A stretch of 64,000 nucleotides of DNA, taken from the NCBI RefSeq assembly GCF_003597395.2, contig NC_133769.1:46783304-46847303 (forward strand), in the 5' to 3' direction. Each line of letters starts with the position of its first letter. Position 1 is the first letter of the stretch. The notes beneath the pieces were generated by a model. That model had not been told where the DNA came from. It was given only the letters and a program-made list of their open reading frames with translations, and did not search any database. Source of the DNA: Chelonoidis abingdonii. Lineage: Eukaryota; Chordata; Testudines; Testudinidae. The position numbers and the translations under genes were made by a program. Shown here piece by piece: positions 1-13,757 of the stretch.

Positions 1-2519
1 CCAGCAAACACTTAATCCTGTGCTTAATTTTAAACATATTAATAATCTACTCTGATGTACCAATGGGGTTATTCCTGTGCTTAAAGTTAAGCTTTTCTGT
101 AATTATTTGCAGAATCCGAGCCTGTTTGCTCAATTGAGTTTTTGCTGTTAGTGTACATAAATCCATCTAGTCTATGATAATATTCAGTTATAAACAAACA
201 TATAAAAAGGAATTAATAGTTTAATTTTAATCTGCTCTCAAAATTACACAATTATCACAAACTGGTGAAAGCCCATGCTATTATATGAGTGTAATTTATA
301 ACGTAGAAAAAAGCCAAAGATGTCTGAGAACTTAAGAATTGGACAGTAACAGACCATGAATTCCAGTGAGGACTGAACTTAGTAATAGTCTAAACAAGAA
401 GAGCTCTCAATCATGCTTGTAGTTGTTTCCATTGCTTCACACTGGCCCAGACATTCTAGGCTTCAAAGTGACAACCCTGGAGTCTTATATAGATAAAAGG
501 GACTAGGGAGTTTCCACTCTGCTTGGAAGAGTTACAAACCTATAAGTGTGGATGGAGACAGTGTAACATATTACTGTTAACTGTTTAAGAGTTGCCTTGT
601 GAGGGACAGATCCAGCTATCAAAAACATGTCTGTGACAGACTAGAAGTCTGCAAATACATATACACAAGTAACTATTAACCTGAGCAGCCTCAGAGTCCC
701 ATGGAACATCTCACATGCTTCAAATTATATATATTGTATGCAGGTATGTCCGTAAGCACAAATACCCATGTGAGTAAATTCACTCAGATGCATAATCCTA
801 AGCAGCAAGTAAAATGAGTATTATTTATTGTTTTTGTAAGCACAATAGTGTGTATAGTGCTTGACATTCAAGAGGCTATGTCCCTTGCCTTATAATATTA
901 GGGACTCATTCTACAGAGGCTTATAAACATAACTTTACACACATGAATAGTTTCATTCAACTCAGTAGTGCTACTCCTGTGAGGGAAGTTACACACATGT
1001 AACTATATTTGTTTTTGTAAATTAAAGAATTGTCACTTGTCAATGGAAAAGTCTTATTTTAAAAGAATTAAAAAGCAATTAGAGTAAATGGGTACCCCCC
1101 ACAAATAAATAAATAGCGCCCCGCCACCTCCCAGCTGGAAGTTAAGAATACTGAATGAAGTTTGTTGCAATTAACCAGAAGCAAAACAGAATTAAAAGAT
1201 AAAAAATGACATAGCTTGCCTGAGGGTTTTTTCGAGGCAGGCGGAAGGTAGAGCGGTGCAATGATCAGCTAGATTTCCAGTTTAGCTAAACTGCTTTATA
1301 AGCGTGGGAACTTCTTGCATATTTATTGTCCAGTTTTGGTATCATGGAAATTTTGCAAAGGCTGAGGTTCTGGTAGCAAGAAGTGTTCCCAGGAGATCTT
1401 TCTTTGGGACTGCAGACTCTGGCAGGCATTCATAAATGAAACCTGTTTTCTTTATTCGAAGAATTCCTTTATGTTTTGTAACAAATCTGTTCTAGATAGT
1501 TTTGCTATTCAAGTAGGAGGGAAACGATGGAAAATCTCTTAAAGCAGACTGTTTACCCTCTTTCTTATTATAACATAGAATTAGATCAGAACAGGAAATT
1601 GAAGTTATTGTTCTTTATCAGGTAGAATTAAATGATCAGTTTGTTTAACACTATTTCTAAAAAAATAATAATTACGGATTGCCTGAGACATCCTCTCATC
1701 ATCAAATATGTCAAAAGGCAATAGCTCAGAAAGAGGAGAGTTTCAAAGGTATCATTTTTAATAAGAAAAAATAAGAAAACTAGGAGTCTGATTTTATTCT
1801 TCTTTAGTCTGTAGCGAATCAGGAATAACTTCTAAGTAAATGAATTTAGCCCAGTTTAAATCTAGCATAAAGTGAGAAGAGAAGCAGGCACTTTGAATTT
1901 TTAAGAAATGTTTAGAGGTTTACCAATAAGTGTAAGATACCTGGAATAATTTTACAATGTGTTTTCTAAAAAAAACCCTGCGGCTAAAGAGGCTTGTCCT
2001 CTTTCCTTGTATAATCAAAATACATTATTAATTTGTATTACAGTAGGCATCAACCAAGATCATTATTCCTTATTTCCTTTGAGATTTCCCATGTGTAACA
2101 TTTTATTTGATTGTTCTCGGTTCACCTCTTAACTTTGTTCTAGTCTGAGTCACAGCAAGGATTAAAATATATCAGGAGGCTAGCAGTCAACCAAACATTT
2201 TAAGTATTTGCTTATTTAAATGTGAACATACATCTGAAAGTCTCCAGAGGATTCACTGATACTTTACGTACATAAAGTTTTTCCATCATCAAGCAGCAGG
2301 AATTCCCGAATGCAAACCAAATCATTTCACTTAGTCTACTTTGTGCAGAGTTAGAAACAAAGACGAAAAAACAAATAAATCCATTCAAGCTAGTTTCTGT
2401 AACAAAGTCAATCAAGCACAGACATTAAGAACAAAAGTGTGTGCTTTTCTTTTAAGGCTAAATTAGGCAACCCTTACTCACATAGGTGAGTATCTGTATA
2501 GAAGTCCCTTTGGGCCAGA
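1..2519. other. upstream intergenic flank, no gene seen
   Basis: AT-rich DNA with stops in all frames. No recognisable coding exon, tRNA or well-preserved transposon was found. The only longer ORF (minus, 2212-2415) has no domain or repeat likeness and is treated as chance. Confidence 0.6.
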
Positions 2520-4490
2520 TCCTCAGCTAATGTAAACTGGTATAGTGCCATTGGCACTATATGTGAAAGAAAATGCAGTAAAAATCTTAAGTGAATCCAC
2601 ATGTTCCATAGAATCTCTATGGACAGTAATTTCATGCTCTAATAAGAATATAACATTAGGGATCTATTATCGACCACCACAGGACAGTGACAATGACATG
2701 CTAAAGGAAATTAGAATAAAGAACTCAATAATAGTGGGGGATTTCAATTATCCCCTTACTGACTGGGAACGCGTCACCTCACGACGAAATGCAGAGACAA
2801 AATTTCTCAATGACTTTAAATGACTGCTTCTTGGTGCAGCTGGTACTGGAACCCTAAGGTGAAAAGTATCAGAGGGGTAGCCGTGTTAGTCTGGATCTAT
2901 AAAAGCAGCAAAGAGTCCTGTGGCACCAATATGTCTGTTAGTCTATAAGGCACCACAGGACTCTTTGCTGCTTATAAGGGGAGAAGCAATTCTCGATTTA
3001 GTCCCAAGTGGAGCACAGGATCTGGTCCAAGAGGTAACTATAACACAACTGCCTGGAAACAGTGACCATAATATAATAATTTTTAACATTCCTGTGGTGG
3101 AAAGAACACCTCAACAGCCCAACACTGTGGTATTTAACTTCAGAAAGGGGAACTATACAAAAATGAGGGGGTTAGTTAAACAGAAATTAAAAGACACAGT
3201 GACTAGAGTGAAATTCCTGCAAGCTGCATGGACACTTTTCAAAGACACCACAATAGAGGCCCAACTTAAATGTATACCTCAAATTAAAAACACAGCAAAA
3301 GAACTAAAAAAGTGCTACTGTGGCTTAACAACCATATAAAAGAAGCAGTGGGAGATAAAAAGGCATCTTTTAAAATGTAGAAGTCAAATCCTAGTGAGGT
3401 AAATAGAAAGCAGCATAAACACTCCCAAATTAAGTGTAAAAATTTAATAAGAAAAGCTAAAAAGGAGTTTGAAGAACAGCTAGCCAAAAACCAGAAGGTA
3501 ATAACAAAATGTTTTTTAAGTAAGACAAAAGCAGGAAGGCTGCTAAAAACCAGTGGGGCCCCTGGACAATCAAGATACAAAAAGAGCACTTAAAGATGAA
3601 AAAGTCATTGAGGAGAAACTAAATGTATTCTTTGCTTCAGTCTTCATGGCTGAGGATGTTAGGGAGATTCCCAAACCTGAGCCTGTTTTTGTAGGTGACA
3701 AATCTGAAGAATTGTCATGGATTGAGATGTCACTAGGGGAGGTTTTGGAATTAATTGATAAACTGAACAGTAATAAGTCACCGGGACCACATGGTATTCA
3801 CCAAGAGTTCTGAAAGAACTCAAATGTGAAATTGTGGAACTATTAACTATGGTTTGTAATCTGTCCTTTAAATCAGCTTCTGTACCCAATGACTGGAAGA
3901 TAGCTAATGTAACGCCAATATTTAAAAAGGGATCTAGAGGTGATCCCGGCAATTACAGACCGGTAAGTCTAACGTCAGTACCGGGCAAATTAGCTGAAAC
4001 AATTGTAAAGAATCAAATTATCAGACACATAGAAGAACATAAATTGTTGGGCAAAAGTCAACATGGTTTCTGTAAAGGGAAATCATGTCTTACTAATCTA
4101 TTAGAGTTCTTTGAAGGCGTCAACAAACATGTGGACAAGGGGGATTCAGTGGACATAGTGTACTTAGATTTCCAGGAAGTCTTTGACAAGGTCCCTCAGC
4201 AAAGGCTCTTATGTCAATTGAATTGTCATGGGATAAGAGAAAAAATCCTTTCATAGATTGAGAACTGGTTAAAAGTCAGGGAACAAAGAGTAGGAATAAA
4301 TGATAAATTTTCAGAAGGGAGAGTGGTGTTCCCAAGGGTCAGTCCTAGGACCAATCGTATTCAACTTATTCATAAATGATCTGGAGAAAGGGGTAAAAAG
4401 TGAGGTGGCAAAGTTTGCAGATGATACTAAGCAGCTCAAGATAGTTAAGACCAAAGCAGACTGTGAAAAACTTCAAAAAGACTGATACTC
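2520..4490 (+). mobile_element. CR1-family LINE fragment (ORF2 endonuclease to RT)
   Basis: Decayed ORF2 of a CR1 non-LTR retrotransposon. The endonuclease part shows GIYYRPP and IVGDFNYP (about 2650-2760). The RT part shows NKSPGP (about 3775), DWKIANVTPIFKKGSRGDPG (3892-3951), QHGFCKGKSCLTNLL, VYLDFQEVFD and then GSVLGPIVFNLFINDL and FADDT, the CR1 form of the YADD active site (about 4330-4425). Frames are broken several times. The 3' end of the element, with its terminal repeats, is missing. A foldback insertion interrupts it at 2867-2975. Confidence 0.9.
2867..2975 (+). mobile_element. short foldback retroposon inserted in the CR1
   Basis: Starts with the GGTAGCCGTGTTAGTCTG-type end also seen, reversed, at 42030-42055. 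Two arms of about 21-25 nt (about 2901-2927 and 2949-2973) are inverted copies of AGCAGCAAAGAGTCCTGTGG around a short loop. CR1 sequence resumes on both sides. Near-identical 11-mers flank it (2856-2866 and 2976-2986, two mismatches), fitting a target duplication. The central part of the longer family member at 41709-42068 is missing here. Confidence 0.7.
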
Positions 4491-5539
4491 CATTGTGGAG
4501 TTAAAAAATACACTTATGCTTATGGGCCAAGTCAAAGAGAGTTTTGTCTGAGTAATGACTGCATGATTTGGTCCCTTAAATAAATTTAGTCCCATTTCTA
4601 AGTTGCTACTTTCCTCTTTCACCACAAATGATATGAATCTTCTGCATTCAGAGTTACTTGGCATTCAGTAAGTGAGCCAACTCACTCAAAATAATTTCCT
4701 CTGCATTACCTGAGGATTTCAGATGGGTTTACTACTGACTGTAAGGGGGGATTTCATTTCTGAATCTTGAAGACCTTCCTTTCTATTAATTAGAGATGGG
4801 CGGAGGAGATGGTGTTAGGCACTTTGAAACCAGATCTGGGCTAGTTTTAGACTAGGGTTCATGTTCAGATTCAATAATGATGAAATCTTGTGACATTTCA
4901 GTCAATCTTGCAAGAACATCTATTCTTGTGAGATTTTTGCCACTCTGGGCCACAATGTCACAAAATAGCTTTTCACCTGAGATTTCAACTGCATCCAAGG
5001 CAGAACCAGAACCAGAACCAGAGCACTTTAGGTTTTGGATCTGAATCAGAACCAAACCAGACAAACAGATTCAGATCTGGGGAGTAGAATCCAAACTCTT
5101 ACCCACTGAAATTTGAAAAGGGTCATACTTAGAGTTTCCTTTTTGGCCCATATCTAACTTACATACATAAAAAGTATAATAAATAATAATCATTTCAGAT
5201 ATCCTTTACTCCCTTCCCTAACCATAGGCACACACAGCCTGCAGTCTGCATAGGGTATCCCAGGGATATACACAACTTTAAGCAACTTACTTTCATTTGC
5301 TCTCATGACAGGGCATAAATTAAGCCGTCTTTGCACGATCGAGCCCCCTATAAACGCGTCGCCTGGCACTGGACCGCACTGTGTTTACATTGTGTTTGTA
5401 TGGAGTGATGACAGTGGTTCTGAGTTCCCAACTCTTTTACGAACTGAATTCACCATCAAAACGATCTTTTCTGCACAGCAGCAGAAGCCATGGTGCGCAG
5501 TGCCAGGTGCTAACAAGTTTCCTCACCCCAGAGGGATCA
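4491..5539. other. gene-free stretch between the CR1 and the CpG island
   Basis: No coding exon recognised. About 4800-5110 holds a short-period run rich in CAGAACC/CAGATTC-like words that may be an old unnamed repeat. A lone TATAAA-like string is at 5349-5354, followed by CpG-containing sequence leading into the island. Confidence 0.5.
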
Positions 5540-5699
5540 CAGGGACGCTGAGCTAAGCGTGACCCCGGGCGTGGAAGAGAGGGAAGCTCAGCTGAGTGGC
5601 CTCTAGGACCCAACAAGCGCCCGGAGCAGGCTCTGGAGCATGCGTGGCAGTGTGTGTGCAGCTGGCGGCGGCTGCTGCCTTGTCCTGCAGAGCCGCGGA

Positions 5700-5888
5700 G
5701 GGCTGAGACAGGGGGAGGGAGTGCAAGAGACTTTCTAGTAAGTGCCCAGCACTTTTCCTGCTCGCAGGCAGCGTCTTGCGCTCCCGGGAGATGAAGGTCT
5801 TGACTTGGTGCCGCCCTTCCCTGCCCCGCTGAGTGCCCCGCGCGCCGGCCAGCGAGTGGGGCGCACAGGGCTGTTCCCAGCCCACGCG
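5700..5888 (+). other. TSPAN12: candidate non-coding exon 1 of TSPAN12
   Basis: The coding exon begins after a clear acceptor at 6476-6477, so an upstream untranslated exon is expected, as in mammalian TSPAN12. Two perfect GTAAGT donors occur in the island, at 5738 and 5889. Either could end exon 1; the 5889 site lies deeper in the CpG-dense part. The left boundary is arbitrary because no start site is visible. Confidence 0.45.
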
Positions 5889-6477
5889 GTAAGTGACTCT
5901 CCGCCTCTCCTCCCCACGGCGAGCGCCTCTTTCCCTGGGAGGGGACTTCCCAGCCGCGCGCTAAACTCCTCGCTGGAGCCAGCCTGCGCTCCCGAGCCCC
6001 TGCCTCTCCGCCCGCAGCCCCGAGCTGGCACCGGGGCAGGCGCTCTGGGACCAGGCAAGCGGTGCGCGCTGAGCAGCATCTCCGGAGGGGTCGGGGAGGG
6101 TGACTGACTCCGTGTCCGCGCTCTGCCCTACCCCGGCGGCGCGGCCCGGGCTGCATGCAGGGCACCGCTCTGCTGCGGCTGCCAGCCCTCGGGCCGGGGC
6201 GCTCCGCCTCGTCTCCCCCGCACGGACTGGCTGGGCGGGGCAGAGGCAGCCTGGGGACTTACCTGGAACTTTGGCTGCCTCCCTTGACAACCGGCAGCTA
6301 GCGAGGGAGCGACCCCTCCACGTCCCCTCCCCCCGTTCTTCCGAGGCTGGCCTGGGGGGCAGCGAGAGCCGCCCGCAGCTTGGCCGCACACCTGGGCGTG
6401 CCCACTCCGCTGCCCCTCCGGCTGCCTGTGCTCGGCCGCCAACGGACCGCGGTGCGCTTCTCTCCCTTCTCCTGCAG

Positions 6478-7920
<1,443 letters not shown>

Positions 7921-8065
7921 AAGAGGCAGGATAGTCTTGTGGTGAAGGCACAGGATTTGGGAGAGCTGGATTAAATCCCAGCTCTGGCATAGACTTCCCA
8001 TGTGACACTGGGGAAGTCACTTAAATCTTAGCACTTCATTTCTGCTCCCTCGCAACAATGCTGTG
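7921..8065 (+). repeat. MIR-like SINE remnant
   Basis: Decayed tRNA-derived head (TAGTCTTGTGGTGAAGGCAC, then GGATTAAATCCCAGCTCTGG) followed by the MIR core pattern of TGTGACACTGGGGAAGTCAC and CTTAAATCTTAGCACTTC. The order matches the MIR/CORE-SINE consensus, with many substitutions. Confidence 0.7.
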
Positions 8066-9935
8066 AGAATAAGTTTGTTAATGTTTGAGAGGTGCTCAGA
8101 TAGTGTGGTGTTGAGGGCCATATACAGTAGACACCTAAATAGGTGTTTGTGGACATGTCTCTCACTAGCTAATAGAAGTTAGTAAGAAATTTCCCGAATG
8201 TACAGGTTATTCCATTACTTGGTTTCTTTCACTTCGTTGGTACTGGGCACTGTAGTGGACTGGTTGAACCATTGAGCTAATTCCTATGTTACATTGTTTG
8301 AATATTTTGGGTGCGCATATTGTTTTAGACGCATTTGAGAGATTCTGGTTTCACAGAGCGTTATTTATTTATTTATTTTAAATAGTGAGATTTCTGAAGC
8401 ACTGTGCTGTTGAGCTTGCTGCAATACTATGTGTTGTTTCCTTTAAGATCCTAGAATGTAGTAGTTTGAAAGTGAAATATAAGAAACCCCCCTTCTGCAT
8501 TCAGCATCACACTCGAGTGGATAGACAGCTTTTATACACGTACTTGAATGTGGCCCCATTCTGCCATTCACTCCCTGCTCATACACCTCACTCTACAGCT
8601 AGTGGTTCATCTCCCAAATTATGAATCCCCCCACTCACTGAGTCCCCATTCACGCCTCAACTCATCTCTTCCCACCAACTTAATCCACACTCGTCTTTTC
8701 TCTCCTCCCCAAATGCATCCATTCTCTTGCCAGTTCTACCAAATCTATTACCTCAGCAACAGTTTTTGTAAGCTGCAGCAGCCACCTAGGTACCTCTCAT
8801 ACTTCACATTGGCTGTGAATCTTTTCCTAAAGGTGGATCTCTCGCCTCTCATGCTGACTGCTGCATTCATAATGCCTCTGCCTCAGTCCTGAGCTTTTTC
8901 CCTTGCTTATGAAATCCTGCTGGTATCCATGGAGGTGGCTAACAAGCTGGGTGTCATTTGTTCTGGTCCATGAGCCTGGAGAGCTGACAAGGGACGTTAA
9001 GTGGAGGCTGGGGCTGTTCAAAGGAGAAGGCCACAGGATGGTTGAGCCTGAGTGTTCTGAGGAGTAGAGAGGAAGCACACCTGGGTGGATTGGCTGTCAC
9101 ACTGTTACTGCTGACCCAACAGCTGAAGTGGTGTTATCACCTCAGAATCTCTGCTCTCATTTTTACCACCACCACCACAAAAAAAAAAAAAAAGTAAATT
9201 TCTAGCTCCTATATCTGCAGCTTGAAAATGTCAACCCTCAAGTCTCCAACACCAGAAGTCAAACAGAACTATGAACAGAAAGAAGCATTTTTCTTAAATT
9301 TTGTGACTGGAAAGTCAATCTCATGAATTTGGGGTGGGGGGAGGCGGGACTGACTCCTCATTTTTATATGCCTGGGGTTGGCCATACTGGACGCTAGAAG
9401 ATTCATTGTGAGCAAGTGCAGCTCTTTTCACTACAGGTTTTTTACTGGATATACTGCTGAACTGAGGCAGTACACTACAGGCCTGGCAGTATAATAGCAG
9501 TCCTATTTTATACTCCGGTCGTGTTAAGATTTGCTTCACAACATTAAGGGCTAGAACTTTTTTTTTTTTTTTTTTTTTTTTTATTTAAAACAAGGTTAGT
9601 TTATTTGGGAATGGATGGTGTAAGCTAGACTTGACTGGGAAATCTATCTGCTCACCCTAGGGATGCTGGATTTTCCAAGACAGTTTCTAAAGCTCATTGT
9701 TATACCATAACAAACTGCCTAGCCTGATCTTCAGAACAAGAATCTTTCCCACTGTTAACAATAACGTGTGTTACCAAAGTTTGCTGAACAAGGCCTGGGC
9801 ACTGCACTCAAGCAGTCACATGATAAAATAATAGCATGTGAATGTGTAATCAAATAATAGACATTGCCAACATCAGCAGATGAGTTGCAGGAGTGTACCA
9901 CAGATGTTTCAGAGACTGAAGCAGTTTTCTAGAAC
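8066..9935. other. intron 2 stretch with only simple repeats
   Basis: No exon or transposon family recognised. An A-run lies at about 9178-9193 and a T-run of about 22 at about 9560-9581. The proline/serine-rich ORFs at 8385-8892 lie in C/T-rich sequence and show no domain. Confidence 0.5.
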
Positions 9936-10901
9936 AAATCGTGTGCCATATATAAAATTAAAATAGTTAGAACTATTTTTAAGAAAGGGAAAAAAGTGAT
10001 CCGACTAACTATAGGCCTGTTGTTTTGACATCTGTAGTATGCGAGGTCTTGGAAAAATTTTTGAAGGAGAAAGTAGTTAAAGACATTGAGGTCAATGGTA
10101 ATTGGGACAAAATACAACATGGTTTTACAAAAGGTAGATCGTGCCAAACCAACCTGATCTCCTTCTTTGAGAAGGTAACAGATTTTTTAGACAAAGGAAA
10201 TGCAGGGGACCTAATTTAACCTCGATTTCGTATAGGCATTGATACGGTTCCACATGGAGAATTATTAGTTAAATTGGAAAGATGGGGATATATGAAAATT
10301 GAGGTGGATAAGAACTGGTAAAGGAGAGACTACAACGGGTCATACTGAAAGGTGAACTGTCAGGCTGGAAGAGGTTACTAGTGAAGTTCCTCAGGGATCA
10401 ATTTTCGGACCCATCTTATTTAATCTTTTATACTGACTTGGCAAAAAAAGTGGAATGTGCTAATAAATGTTGTGGAACACAAAGCTGGAGGTATTGCTAA
10501 CCCAGAGAAGGACAGGATATCATACAGGAAGATGGATGACCTTGTAAACTGGAGTAAGAGTAAGGATGAATTTAGAAGGAAAAGTGAAGTCATCATCTAG
10601 GGATTAATAACAAGAATTTTGGTTATAAATTGGGGACATATCAGTTGGAAGTAACAGAGGAGGAGAAAAACCTTGGAGTATTGGTTGATCACAGGATGAC
10701 TATGAGCCGCCAATGTGATATGGCCGTTAAAAAAGCTAATGAGGTTTTAGGGTGCATCAGGTGAGGTATTTCCAGTAAAGATAAGGAGGCGTTAGTACTG
10801 TTATACAAGGCACTGGTGAGACCTCATCTGGAATACTGTGTGCAGTTCTGGTCTCCCATGTTTAAGAAGGATGAATTCAAACTGAAACAGGTACAGAGAA
10901 G

Positions 10902-11802
10902 GGCTACTGCAGGCCTGCACATCATATGGCGGCCCGCGGAAGCTCACTGTGTGGCCCGCGGCGGGGAATCAAAGGGCTCTGGGCTGCCCACAGCGGTGGG
11001 GAGCCCAGAACCCTTTAAATCTCAGCCGCGGCCGGGATTCATAGGGCTCTGGGCTGCTCGCAGCAACGGGGAGCCCAGCGTCCTTTAAATCCCAGCCGGC
11101 CGCGGCCGGGATTCAAAGGCTCTGGGCTGCCTGCAGTGGCGGGGAGCCCAGAGCCCTTTAAATCTCAGCCGCGGCCGGGAATCAAAGGGCTCTGGGCTGC
11201 CCGCAGAGATTCCTGGCCTCGGCTGAAATTTAAAGGGCTCAGGGCTCCCCGCCGCCACGGGCAGCTCAGAGCCCTTTGAATCCCAGCGGCGGCTGAGATT
11301 TAAAGGGCTCATGGCTCCCCGCGGCTGGAGGCAGCCCAGAGCCCTTTGAATCTTGGCCGCGGCTCCAGCGGATGGGCTGGGGCTGGGATTTAAAGGGCTC
11401 GGGCTCCCCTCAGCAGCAGGAGCTCTGGGCCCTTTAAATCCCTGCCCCAGCCCCGCAAAGCTCCGGGTTCCCCCAGCCACCGGAGTCCTGGGCCCTTTAA
11501 TTTGCCCCTGAGGGCTTCCAGCCACCTCTTCAGCTGGGAGCCCCTGGTTGATTTAAAATCAAGTATCACTTCCCCACCCCCCACCTTCCTTTTTGGCCCA
11601 CAGCTGTTTTGGTGGGGCAGTGCCGGGGAAGGAGAGTTTGTTTCTGCAGGGCCGGGCGGTGCTGGGGCAGCGTGTTTCCGCGGGGCCAGGAGGTGCTGAG
11701 GCGGGTGTTTCCGCAGGGCTGGGGGGGTTTCGGCATTCAGCTGTTTTCTTTGGAGTAATTTGGCCCTCGCTGCTTTACGAGTTGTGCAGGCCTGGGCTAC
11801 TG
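10902..11802. mobile_element. non-autonomous hAT element (885 bp) with 8-bp target duplication
   Basis: Body 10910-11794. Its ends are perfect 12-bp inverted repeats: CAGGCCTGCACA at the left and TGTGCAGGCCTG at the right. GGCTACTG is duplicated exactly on both sides (10902-10909 and 11795-11802), the 8 bp expected for hAT. Removing the body and one GGCTACTG copy restores a continuous CR1. No transposase is encoded; the interior is GC-rich tandem sequence. Confidence 0.9.
10957..11510. repeat. GC-rich ~70-bp tandem repeats inside the hAT element
   Basis: Four head-to-tail units start at about 10957, 11027, 11101 and 11170. Each contains CGCGGCCGGGATTC, AAGGGCTCTGGGCTGC, GGGGAGCCCAG and CCCTTTAAATC. 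Each unit is itself an imperfect palindrome. From about 11208 related units follow in inverted form. CpG density is far above the neighbourhood, giving a small CpG island inside the intron. The long minus-strand ORF here is a by-product. Confidence 0.8.
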
Positions 11803-12609
11803 GGATGATCCGAGGAATGGAAAACCTGTCTTATGAAAGGAGACTGACAAAGCTTGGCTTGTTTAGCCTAACCAAAAGAAGGCTGAGGGGAGATATGATT
11901 GATCTTTATAAATATATCAGAGGGATAAATACCAGGGAGGGAGAGGAATTATTTAAGTTTAGTACATAAGAAAAAATGGACATAAGAAAAAATGGAAATA
12001 AACTAGACACTAAGACGTTTATACTTGAAATTAGACGAAAGTTTCTAACCATTAGAGGAGTGAAGTTCTGGAACAGCCTACCAAGGGATGTAGTGGGGGC
12101 AAAAGACATATCTGGCTTCAAGACTAAGCTTGATAAGTTTATGGAGGTGATAGTATGATGGGATAGCCTAATTTTGGCAATTAATTGATCTTTGATTATT
12201 AGCAGGTAAATAGGCCCAGTGGTCTGTGATGGGATGATAGATGAGGTGGGATCTGAATTACTGCAGAGAATACTTTCCTGGGTGCTGGCTAGTGAGTCTT
12301 GCTCACATGCTCAGGGTTTAACTGATCACCATATTTGGGGTCAGGAAGGAATTTTCCTCCAGGGAAAATTGTCAGAGACCCTGGAGGTCTTTTGCCTTCC
12401 TCTGCAGCATGGGGCACGGGACACTTGCTGGAGGATTCTCTGCACCTTGAGGTCTTTAAACCACGATTTGAGGACTTAAGTAACTCAGACATAGGTTAGG
12501 GGTTTGTTCCAGGAGTGGGTGGGTAAGATTCTGTGGCCTGCATTGTGCAGGGGGTCAGACTAGATGACCATAATGGTCCCTTCTGACCTTAAGTCTATGA
12601 ATCTATGAA

Positions 12610-13382
12610 CTAAAATAAAAAATTGTCCAGCCCATTTGGTTATGGTGATTCTTCACATATAAAGAAACAGATGAGTACAACTGTTCAGCAACTCAAAGCA
12701 AAAAGAAGATGAAAGTCTTAACTGTATGCTGGAGGTAGAGGTAGATGTAAATGGGCTGTAGGTGTGCATTAAAATTATACTCACACTTTCTTTTTTTGTG
12801 GACAGCTATGCTCTGCTCCCCTGTCTGCCTTGATGACGTGTACATTTGATAACTAAAGTCAATTTTAACAAAATGTCTTTCTGAATGCAAGTTGGTTGCT
12901 GATGTTTGGTACAGTGCACGTAGTGGATATTGTTAAGTCACTGTTCTATGAATCTCCCTGTGCCATTGTCTCTAAGGGCTTGAACATATGTTCACTTAAA
13001 TAAAGATGGAGCGGGAGATCTCTTGCCTGTAGAGGGCCTTTTTTGGCTGATTGGTCACAGTTATAATAAACACCAGCTCAGAGTAAGCATGGGATGGCAG
13101 GGAGCTTAGATAAGATCAGCTTATTGTAAATGTGCAGGGCACACATTACTTTGGAGCTGTTAATACAGTAGCAGTTCTATGTTGGCAGACACAATAGAGG
13201 TGTCTTAAAGATAATTTTCTGCCATCTGTATAGCTCTAGTGTTTTGCAGAAACCTTAAGCTCTGGGATATAAAGGTCTGAATTCCTCCAAGCAATCCTAA
13301 AGGGACTTTTCAGTCTGGCTGCTGTGAAACTGGTGTCCCTTACAAATGCTGATGCAGCCACCAAATAGCTTCATGATTAGTG
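12610..13382. other. intron 2 stretch, nothing recognised
   Basis: Unique-looking intronic DNA between the CR1 end and the next hAT. No exon, RNA gene or repeat boundary was identified. Confidence 0.5.
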
Positions 13383-13757
13383 GTCTAGGACATTGGTTCT
13401 CAACCAGGAGTCTGGGGCCTCCTGAGGGGCCGTGAGCAGGTTTCAGGAGATCCTCCAAAATAAACCAGAGAGCAGGGCCAGCGTTAGACTCGCTGGGGCC
13501 CAGGGCAGAAAACTGAAGCCTGAGCACCACCACCTGGGGCTGAAGCTGAAGCCCAAGTAACTTAGCTTTGCAGGGCCCCCTGTGTTGTAGGGCCCCGGGC
13601 AGTTGCCCTGCTTTCTACCCACTAATGCTGACCCTGACTTTTCATCTACTGGATATGCAAAAAAACAATTGTTGTGGCACAGGTGGGCTATAGAGTTTTT
13701 ACAGCATGTTTGTATGGGGGCTCTGAAAGAAAAAGGTTGCGAAACCCTGGACTAGGA
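13383..13757. mobile_element. small non-autonomous hAT element
   Basis: Body 13391-13749. The left end CATTGGTTCTCAACC pairs with the right end GGTTGCGAAACCCTG as a diverged terminal inverted repeat of the type seen in Charlie/Tip100-like hATs. Flanking octamers GTCTAGGA (13383-13390) and GACTAGGA (13750-13757) agree at 7 of 8 bases. The interior has repeated GAAGC/GGGCCC-rich stretches and no coding potential. Confidence 0.75.

Larger units (their letters stand above)
9940..12609 (+). mobile_element. CR1 LINE, 5'-truncated with intact 3' end, split by a hAT element
   Basis: ORF2 remnants begin with a degraded IFKKG-NYRP block near 9975-10020, then QHGFTKGRSCQTNLISFF (about 10115-10170), the region after the RT active site, and [15 protein letters not shown] (about 10820-10860). 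Reading resumes after a hAT insertion with YERRLTKLGLFSLTKRRLRG (about 11830-11890) and FLTIRGVKFWNSLPRDVVG. The 3' UTR ends with the CR1 signature GACTAGATGACC, CTTCTGACC and a terminal ATCTATGA repeat at about 12597-12608. Numerous stops and frameshifts. Confidence 0.92.

Noticed and set aside
11085..11525. 146-aa minus-strand ORF
   Set aside because: It runs through the ~70-bp GC-rich repeat units of a hAT element and is repetitive by construction.
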